Assembly (NCBI GenBank): GCA_009760855.2
Contig: WPIO01000122.1
Span: forward strand, 710,001-774,000
Length of the DNA stretch: 64,000 nucleotides
Direction of reading: 5' to 3'
DNA from: Cristatella mucedo
Taxonomy: Eukaryota; Bryozoa; Phylactolaemata; Cristatellidae
The notes beneath the pieces are model-generated. The model worked only from the letters and a program-made list of their open reading frames with translations, was not told the DNA's origin and made no database searches. The position numbers were made by a program, and so were the translations under genes. Numbering within the stretch: the stretch's first letter is position 1; the number at the start of each line of letters is the position of its first letter. Shown piece after piece: positions 56,151-64,000 of the stretch.

Positions 56151-57769
56151 GAAAAGAGGAGCTCAATCTAGAAAGAGTGACTTCGTTACTGTAAACTTTG
56201 ATTTGGCAGCGAAAAAATTCCAGTCATATTCATGTGCCTTTTAAAGTTTATTGGATAAAAATGAAAACGCTCTCTGGTGTATTAGTCAGTTTCTGTTGGC
56301 ATCAATTCTGCCTTTCAATAGCAATCGCATAGTTTGATTGAATGCTGTAGAAAGATAAACACTACAAACCAAGTAAATAGTGCAGATAAATTAGGAATAC
56401 TGTAGTTCTAAGCGTTTATTTTTTGAAATTATTACTTCAAGCTTACAAATTACTGCATTTCAAAAGTAAGAAATACACATAGCCAATAATAAATAGATTA
56501 CCACATGGCAGACACGAAAACGGATTCTAGTGATTACATCACGTAAGCTCTAACTTTTATTTTCAAAGTCATCAAATCTATCTGTGATCATACTAAAACT
56601 AGAACTTTAAACTAGGTTCAAAATGAGAGCATGCTTACATATTGTCGATTTGTTTGCAAACGGGTGATATGCTCATGTGCAAAGTAGAACTTATGCAAGC
56701 TCAAAAATAAGGATAGGCCGTCGCAAGAACCCCACTCCGTTCCTGCAATTACATTTCTGTCACACTTTGCCGTTTAAAGTAGAGAAACTTCCAAATTAAT
56801 ATCACCTTCGATAATTCTGCTACGTGCAATTTATTCCCTTCTTTATTCCTAAGATCGGTGTCTACCACACATTTCTAAAATGTATATCGCCCATATCTTT
56901 CTCAGGCAAAGAAAATAATGATAATCAGTATAAGCAACGTTTGCAGTTTAACCTAAAATTACCACGTGCTTCATATAAATAAACCCTCTGTGAGTACATG
57001 ATGAATGTCTATTTAAGTTTACAAATATGTGTTAAGTCATTAGCACCTTAATCTTAGCTATAGGGTTGTTCGGAGGCTAAACAAATGTTTGTAAGTACCT
57101 TTGACAGATTACGTTCGGATGCAGTAACTTTAGCACTAATAAAGCTCTTTGTTATGTTAGATACTACATATAAGGATAATGTCACGGAATGCACACAATG
57201 GGTCAAAAATATGTTATTGCTTATAAAAACTAGTTAGTAATTTAGTCCACAATGTTTTGGTTGATAGACAACCGAAACATGGTTGGTAAACATTGTTTGA
57301 AAAATTGATTTAAATCGGTATTAACAAATCCAGCTCAACAAAACCATCTTCTTTGAAAGAAAGAACCCTCATTTTGGCAAGCTCTGTAAATGAAAGCTAC
57401 TCCACAGTTATTTGACCGGCTGAGCACCACTTTAAACGATGAAAAAAACAAGTTTTCAAAAAACGACAGGACCCTCGAGGTCAACTAACAAACTCGTAGT
57501 TACACTAATCAAAAAGCGTAAACCCAATTGCTCCAAGCATAACCAGATTCCGCAGCTGATAGTTAAGCAATGCACCAAGTTCCGGCAAATGACTATCTAA
57601 CCATATAACGCCTTATTTCCTCGCTATCCTCGTGTTTACATTAGCATATTTACATATGCTCACAAACCGGACTTTACTAATCTTGGGCCAATAAACTATC
57701 GTTGAGGATAATGCATTGATAAATTACCGAAGCCACCGTATCTATGGAGGGAGTTTATAATCAGCTCAC
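56151..57769. other. No confident gene
   Basis: AT-rich DNA. One minus-strand stretch at 56642-56674 has a good donor (CAATAT/GTAAGC) and is open in the phase that the start exon at 57770-57813 would need, but its acceptor is average. Confidence 0.3.
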
Positions 57770-57813
57770 CTACTGAATTGAGGAACCGAGGATCCGGTTC
57801 CTGTAGCAGCCAT
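57770..57813 (-). CDS. Candidate start exon, minus strand
   Basis: An ATG at 57813 opens MAATGTGSSVPQFS and two bases of the next codon, ending at a good donor (CAGTAG/GTGAGC). Just upstream (57820-57880) is a short GC-rich patch with several CpG steps (CCTACGACGGCGTTTACGCC), unlike the rest of the area, as expected near a promoter. The same DNA also contains an acceptor (GGCTGCTACAG/GAACC), so it could be an internal 31-base exon. No signal peptide is encoded, so it is not clearly the start of the FN3 gene. Confidence 0.35.
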
Positions 57814-59328
57814 TGAACACACAGAAAGCAACCTACGACGGCGTTTACGCCGGCCTCTCAGCAGCAAGGTGACTTTGATTGAACTGTCGCGTCATTCACT
57901 TTGAATCAGTCTAAACATTTTGATTCCACTCTATTCAAGGTGATTTCAATGTCTTCTCTATTCCATGTATGCATTAAGGTTTTTATTGGCGAAAATAGGT
58001 AGAGGCCCTGGTCTGACTGATGGCTTGGGGATATCTTTTGTAGATGCTTGATAACAATCTTGTAATTTTGAGCGATACCAAAGATCTATATAAATGTATT
58101 GAAAACTGTGCGGGATGCACAACGTTACATAGCGATGTTGCATTTTCGTAGCTGAATGTTCTCAGTTTCTTTCAAAAACCACCAAGCCAAATGCTAGCCA
58201 TCTGTATCTCGCTTCTGTCGCATCTCCTAAAATACATATCCAATCTGACCAACTTGAAATTTAGAGTGCATTATTTTTTCAACATGTGAATCGTTTCAGC
58301 TGTCTTGAGCACATAATTGACTTTAGTGGATAGACCGATTTGAAACGGAAGCTGGATTTTATGTTCCAACACGTTTTGTCATAATGCTATGCATGATATG
58401 CAAATTCCACAGATATTCTATTAATTAAGTCATTGACGTGAAACACGAGTTTATTTCTCCTTGTTAGGTGTGTCAAAGTTTTGTGACAGCAAGCCGAATC
58501 ACAATTCTTTTGTTTAAAGCTTGTGCATGATTTAAATCATAGGTTGTGTGCACGAGTGTTTTCCTGACACTTCAATTTGGGAACTGGGACTATACGGGTG
58601 CTAGGTTTTTCGGTGCTGTCAGTTTCATTGTGATTTTGGTGTTATAAGAGTACCTAGACATGTCCCAAAGTCCTCGAACTTGATTTTGCAGATGCATGCA
58701 AAGTTGACAGGCCAAATAATTTTCTATTTTCTTTTTAGAAACGGCAGCTCTTGAAACAAAGAGTCCTGCTTCTTTTGAATGCATTGGCATATTTCTACAG
58801 CTCATGGGGTTGAAAACGTTATATTTCACAATGAAGCCATTTTTTAAACAGTAAAAGTGGGAACTTGTCTTTTACAGGTCACCAGAAAGTCATGGCAGCA
58901 GCTATGATTACATCAAAAGATAAGTAATGCTGCCCTAGTTGTTTATGTAACATGAATCTGTGCACATCAATCAATCCATTAGCATTCAAACTAACAATAA
59001 ATATCATGTGACTGAGATAAATTTATCTGTGGTTTTGGGCACGAATGCGAAATAAGCAGTCATGCACTGCCTTCCCTGGACATTTATCTTTAATTTCAGA
59101 AGGAGCAGTGATTAGTGAGTTCACTGTACGGATCTAAGCCGTACCAATTTACGATCTGTATATTTATTATACGTGGTAACTGGGGATACAATCCTATAGT
59201 AAATGAAAAATTGGTCAAACTTCAGTCCACTGCTAGATTTTCAGCCCCGTAGCAGCCATTCCTAGTAAAAATGCCTGCCAATAGTTTAGCGAGTGTCTTG
59301 AAGGGGAAAGCGATCAAGAAATGCTTAC
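57814..59328. other. No confident gene
   Basis: On the plus strand a strong acceptor (TTGTCTTTTACAG/GTCACC at 58880) opens 15 codons reading HQKVMAAAMITSKDK to a GTAATG donor. It has no partner and is left as a lead. Confidence 0.3.
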
Positions 59329-59416
59329 ACGATAGTATGTTTCTGAAGTTGTTTGTCGCCTTGTGTACTGGGTACTTTCCGTGAGAGACATCTGCACCTT
59401 TGCTTGAAAGAAATTC
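59329..59416 (-). CDS. Ankyrin-like exon
   Basis: An 88-base exon on the minus strand has a very good acceptor (ACGTATCAATTTTCAG/GAA) and donor (ATCGT/GTAAGCAT). In phase 0 it reads EFLSSKGADVSHGKYPVHKA then TNNFRNILS, with one base over. FL.SKGADV...KYPVHKA.NN...IL matches the end of one ankyrin repeat helix, the GADV loop and the TPLH-like start of the next (here YPVH). Ankyrin repeats bind other proteins, usually inside the cell. All other frames have stops or poor content. Partner exons are uncertain. Confidence 0.6.
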
Positions 59417-59837
59417 CTGAAAATTGATACGTTAGAGCATACAGGAAGTAGATTTAGGTAGAGTGAAAAAACTTAGGCATCAGCAAGGTCGAATATTGCC
59501 AACTAACTGGCTAATCCTATTTGCATGAGGAATATGACCTTTCCGACAGAGCAGAAAAACTAAACAGATAAATACTCTTCAAAAGCATAAGTGGATTAGG
59601 ATGCAACTATTAAATTATAACTTGCATTCCAAAATATCACTCTATGCACATTATTTTTAGCTAAGTAATAAATCAATGTACGATTTTCTGTACAGGCACT
59701 GCCTGCTTCCGCTAGGCTACCACAATCTTGAGCACAGAAGTATATTGTCAAATAAATTTCTCATAAAATCATATTCTTTTTAAGTGTCATAATGCTATCA
59801 AATGCTGTTTCTAGAATTTCATTTTGTGACCACTTAC

Positions 59838-59904
59838 CAGTTTGTTCATTAATGAACTAATTTTGGGCAGTGAATTTGTCGTCAAAATAAAGAAATTCAG
59901 AATG
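59838..59904 (-). CDS. Candidate exon upstream of the ankyrin-like exon
   Basis: A strong donor on the minus strand (AAACTG/GTAAGTGG) ends an open stretch reading ILNFFILTTNSLPKISSLMN KL and finishing on a codon boundary, which suits the phase 0 start of the ankyrin-like exon 420 bases downstream. The acceptor is unclear (CCATTAAG or CAAAATTAG are both possible), so the 5' end may differ. Confidence 0.35.
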
Positions 59905-59965
59905 CTTAATGGTCGAGTTGCAACGTAGCGATCGGTGGTTTTCAGTAAGCATCTATTTAACTTAC

Positions 59966-60153
59966 ACCCAAGTGCATGGTAATAGAACTTGAAAGTTTCT
60001 TCGACGGGTTTAATTTCTGGAGTAAAACTTTGGATCGAGTACCGAGGACCGCCACCGTTCCTTCTCTTGATGGCTGGTCTAAAACGTGAGTATTAGTGAT
60101 TGCAGCATGTACATTTAAGGTGAGGATAATGAACATAAATTGAAATCTCGAAA
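59966..60153 (-). CDS. Candidate exon with start codon and signal-like peptide
   Basis: An excellent acceptor (CTTATTTATTACTTTTAG/TTT at 60153) opens an exon whose first ATG (60136) gives MFIILTLNVHAAITNTHVLD then QPSREGTVAVLGTRSKVLLQ and KLNPSKKLSSSITMHLG, ending at donor GGT/GTAAGTTAA. Residues 2-12 are hydrophobic and end in VHAA, a possible signal cleavage site, though the core is short. A longer reading from 60193 exists but would run through the acceptor. The join to 59838-59904 is not phase-proven. Confidence 0.4.
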
Positions 60154-60750
60154 CTAAAAGTAATAAATAAGTAAGCAATTTATCACCGTACATCTTTACA
60201 ACTTTTTTAGAATATAGCTTGTTGACTTCACCTAGAAATTACTCAGGTATAAATTGTCTCATCTAATTTCAAAAGCGTTTAGTTTTTATTAATTGAATGT
60301 GTATCGAAAACAAAGCTAGTTTTAGTAGAGATGAATATCCGTGATGTACCGTTAGAATATAGGACCGAGTACAATTCTAAAAAACGAACCGGTCTCATAT
60401 TGACTCATACAGCAACAGAGACTGTGGTTTTCGATTAAAGATCTGGAGTACTTTGTAAGTATATTGGTGGCTAACGTTAGTACTAGTTTAAAGTCCAAGT
60501 CTCTTTGATAATTGTATTCAGGTGATTTAAACTTGGCTGCCATGAGACTGAAGATTGCTAAAATGCAGAAGTTAAGGCGGGTGTGAAACTGTATATTCTC
60601 ACAAAACTTCAAATACTAGCCCACCTAACAATTGGCAAACTTATTAGTTGCATGCCAATACATATAAAATGAATATATATATATAAGCATTAGTATTAGA
60701 AGGGTAACAGTGGGTAATTATTGAGATTCTTAACTATGCTAGGAAGATGT
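60154..60750. other. No confident gene
   Basis: An 86-codon minus-strand frame (60612-60352) follows an acceptor-like CTTCTGCATTTTAG and reads LMAAKFKSPEYNYQRDLDFK, but no donor with a matching phase is evident. Confidence 0.3.
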
Positions 60751-60754
60751 TTTA

Positions 60755-61395
60755 TAATAATAGTACCATATCAAATTAAATATAGCGCCCTCAGATGATT
60801 CAATCTTTTTTAGGCACGTTACAGTTGCTGCCGAGGAAGCACGATTGAATAGCCAGCGGCAGAATGCTCAATAAAAACCAAGAATAATGTGTTTAGAGGC
60901 GAGATGTGCTAGTTAGAAGCACTCACAACATGCTGCAATAACTAGGTACGTTTTTGTTTCTTTTTATGCGGTCCATTAACGTTCGCGGAGTATATCTGAT
61001 AGGTAGCCCAAGAATAAATGGACCTGGTAGTAAATGATAAAACAATTAAGTCGATGCTTTGCTCGACCGAGAGCAGTTGCAGGTCGGCGATAGGTAGTAA
61101 TGTAATGTAGAAACTAAAGCGTTTACACCAGACAAGCCAAACTGCAAAGTTTTGAACAAGCTGTAAGCACCTGATTACACAGGCCGGTTGACCATGTAGC
61201 TGAGGGCTACAATGGCCGAGACGGAATGTCAAAAATGCTCGGTCCACATTAGTTTGAGTATTCCAGTCTAAGCCAGCCTGAATTTTAGAAAAAGTTATGC
61301 AGCTGAAAGAGGTAGACTTGACTATGGTGCTGACGTGGTCGTCTAATTAAAGGTCACTTTGAAAGCGGACGCCTTGATTTCGTTCAAACTCGAAT
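60755..61395 (-). mobile_element. Older LINE B-like copy, 3' part
   Basis: The 3' end at the left reads ATATAGCGCCCTCAGATGAT, then TTTTTTAGGCACGTTACAGT. The coding part (61247-60942) gives GQPACVIRCLQLVQNFAVWL, ITLLPIADLQLLSVEQSIDL and IVLSFTTRSIYSW. The right side reaches DDHVSTIVKSTSFSCIT-like sequence at about 61340 and is cut by the tail of the next copy at 61397. Confidence 0.8.
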
Positions 61396-61396
61396 G

Positions 61397-62530
61397 GATA
61401 TAATAATAATAATAATGCACTTGATAAAGCACCTCAGATAGCTCAATATCTGTCTAGGCTATTTACATTTGCTGCGAAGGGAAACGAGATTAAATGGTGA
61501 GCAATACCGCACTTGATAAACAACATGAATTTAACATGGTAAGGGAAGATATGCAGCATGCAAGTGTGGTTAGTGGCAGAATGCACAGTGTCAGCGCCCA
61601 TAAGCACATGAAGGAAGAATCACAAGAACCCACTAAAGGCTGTCCAAAATCGGTGTGCTTTTAAGTTATTTTTAAATTTTGTCAAGTCAAGTGATGTTCC
61701 GACGCAAGTCGAGAGTGAATTCCATGCTTTCGGAGCATGAGAACATGATGCTCGATCTCCGAAGGATTGGATTTTTGTACGACGTATTGGTAACCTGTTG
61801 GATTCCAAAAAGCTGGTGGTACGACGCTTGGCCTGGTGGGGGAGTAGATCTGAGAGATAGGCTGTAGATCTGAGAGATAGGCTGTAGCCAAAGAATGAAG
61901 TGACCTACAAGTTAGCGACAAAACCTCGAAGTCGATCCGTTGCTTGATTGGGAGCCAGTGGAGGTCGGCAAGAAGTGGTGTGATGTGGCAACTGAGACAC
62001 TCAAGAGAGACGAGCCTAGCTGTGAAGTTTTGCGATAACTTTAATCGCCTGATTGCACATGACGGCAGGCCAGCAAGCAGTGAGTTACAGAAGTCAAGAC
62101 GGGATGTCACAAATGCATGGACCAACTTAAACGTGGTATCCTTTTATAAACAAACCCAAATATTAGACGAATTATATATGCTGGCAGTGTGGATTCTGAC
62201 CTTGAACCTCATCAGATTCTGAGTCACACTTAGTTCGCCCATAATCACTAAGTTTTTACCATCATTTAAATTAAGATAGTTTGTTGCCATCTCCATATCT
62301 ATCATCATCAATGTCAATCAATCAATATCAATTTGTTGTCATGTTTATATCTGTCATCAATGCATGCAGCTAGAGATATGATGGAATTGACCAGCTGAAA
62401 TGCTGGGGGGGATCAAAGCAAAGGTGCAACTGAAAGTCATTTGCATATAAGTCAAAGCCTAGATAGTGTTCGGCAATCACATCGGCAAGAGTAAGAATAT
62501 ACACTGCAAAAAGAACGAGACCACGAATAG
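61397..62530 (-). mobile_element. LINE B copy inserted beside the older one
   Basis: The tail is the ATAATAATAATAATAATGCA run at 61398-61417. The coding part includes MVHAFVTSRLDFCNSLLAGL, LADLHWLPIKQRIDFEVLSL and TCRSLHSLATAYLSDLQPIS in a 147-codon frame (62125-61682), and near 62520-62390 the RGLVLFAVYILTLADVIAEH block and LYANDFQLHLCFDPPQHF, where the catalytic box has become Y-A-N-D. The UTR has the usual GTGGTTAGTGGCAGAATGCA words. A 20-base tandem duplication lies at 61844-61883. Confidence 0.9.
61844..61883. repeat. Perfect 20-bp tandem duplication inside LINE B
   Basis: GTAGATCTGAGAGATAGGCT occurs twice with no gap. Other B copies have one unit here (TATCTCTCAGATATACTCCC in sense), so this is a local duplication in this copy. 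Confidence 0.95.
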
Positions 62531-64000
62531 GCACAATTAGATATGTATTATATGCCAAAAATATAAATAAGAGGTGATCACGCTCATATGATTTTCATCC
62601 AAGTGATTATTAATGCTCGGGGAGTCATTAAGTTTCAACAGCTGATGTAAAAATACTCCCGCAAAATGTTGACCTTAGACAGAAATAGCATGCTGCATTC
62701 TCATCGTATGTAGTAAACGGCTACGGCGTTTTCTTAGTAACTAGTGACCCAGAAGGCCTGCACGACCTTGCTTCCCCACAGGCAGCAATTCTGCAGCCCC
62801 AAACTTGAAGCATCTTTCTTAACTCTGGCCTTCTGAGAGATGTAGGTTAGCATAGCATTTCTTTACTGGAAAACGTTTGGCTACGAACTGATTTACTCTT
62901 TAATCATTTTGACTTTTCCGAGAAAATGACAGCTACACTTCAGTTGCCGACTTTCGCACTGCATTTGTAGCTGTATGTAGCTGTCAATTGCACTTCGTTG
63001 ACTGTATTTCCCATTTAGAGAGGTTTCTAAATTCTTCTTATTGCGTGAGATAGTTTCTTTTGGCCAAAGTACTTTCACGTTAGATCTGAATGCATTATAT
63101 ATACTTGTGTTGCTATACAAGAATCTTTTACATTCATGCAGTAAAACGTGGTGATAAATAAACATGATGGATGGATTTCAGGTTTAAAATTCTTAACTCC
63201 ATTGCAAAGCTATGCACAAAATCTGGAGTAGAAATACTGGTAAAACCTTTTTGATATAAGCTATTAAGATCGAGAGAAAGAGCACACTGAATGGACGCTC
63301 TCATCTGTTCTTTATATTTCCAGACCCCTGAGCCTATTTTGACAGATGCAAGCTGCAGCTTGTTATACCAGACTTAAGTTTAACTGTAGAAAAGAAGTAA
63401 ATTGTTCGTCGGATGGTCGAATAATTATCCACAAAGTACTTAAGTCCATTCACTTCCTGTATGCTTACTTCAAAATTCGAAATATCAAAAGGCATTGAGT
63501 AAACCTATGCCTAAAGATATATTTTCACTATACTGTGGTTCTGGCTGTAGTTATTGATCAAGTAACTAACTACACTAAACCTTGTTGCTAAAATATATAC
63601 GGATCGCCGTCAGTTGAAATTGTTCAGAAAAATGAGCATCTAAACTAATTATACACAGTCAGAATCGATGTAAGAGTTTCACGGGATTACTGATTATGAT
63701 AGAGTGAAATATAGGGAAGTCTCATAATAAAATTTTACTGTAGTGTGAGTTTAGAAAATGTGTCTTGACATATGGAGAAGTTAACTATGTATATTTTTAC
63801 TTCCTTCACAATGCCGGAACTTTCCAGTAGTATTAAAAAAATGATTGCATTAGCTATTAAATGCGAACTCTATGAAGATCAGTAAATCAAAAAACTAAGT
63901 AATAACTCTCTAAATCTAGTTTTCGCTACATTGCATTGGCTATAATAATATTCTTCGACCATTTAGCACTTAACCAAAACTCAGTCTGCCAACACATTTT
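62531..64000. other. No confident gene
   Basis: AT-rich DNA. A 90-codon minus-strand frame (63165-62893) reads FRSNVKVLWPKETISRNKKN and LQMQCESRQLKCSCHFLGK; I do not recognise it and see no clear splice borders. Confidence 0.35.

Overview
The window reads as nuclear DNA of an animal, probably an invertebrate; the phylum cannot be fixed from sequence alone. It is AT-rich, has no long intact gene, and carries split coding signals with GT-AG borders, tRNA-derived SINE heads, (CT)n/(AT)n microsatellites and about thirty decayed copies of L2/CR1-like LINEs. I call the LINE groups A and B. Group A ends in GGAGATACATTACATT-like DNA. Group B ends in GCGCTTTATCAAGTGCATTATTATT; some B-like copies are older and more diverged. 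No CRISPR, rRNA, operon or bacterial feature was seen.

Layout: 1-2.4 kb, LINE A and old LINE B, where 1-1590 is the left copy of a duplicated block that recurs at 18.6-20.1 kb. 4.3-14.3 kb, a decayed virus-like gene cluster with frames on both strands, including two phage-tail-fibre-like repeat units and a large minus-strand gene split by two LINE A insertions. 14.9-15.8 kb, traces of an unrecognised gene. 22.5-33.1 kb, many LINE fragments including one endonuclease piece, plus a SINE whose 3' end resembles LINE B. 35.5-38 kb and 41.9-46.1 kb, dense nested LINE B copies. 48-54 kb, more LINE A and B. 54.2-56.1 kb, an unrecognised cluster of open frames. 60.7-62.5 kb, two nested LINE B copies.

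Under the repeats there appears to be a host gene on the minus strand. Short exons with good splice borders encode a possible Ig/FN3-type strand (46.3 kb), two FN3 pieces (41.5 and 40.5 kb), another FN3 unit that appears frameshifted (38.4 kb), a transmembrane helix (34.2 kb) and a basic juxtamembrane stretch (24.97 kb) whose phase fits the helix exon exactly. Weaker candidates for the cytoplasmic tail lie at 23.7 and 16.8 kb. This suggests a single-pass FN3 receptor of at least 20-30 kb whose introns filled with LINEs. A second minus-strand gene, with an ankyrin-like exon at 59.4 kb and a possible signal-peptide exon at 60.1 kb, lies upstream, and a possible start exon lies at 57.8 kb. All exon calls are by eye and need transcript support.
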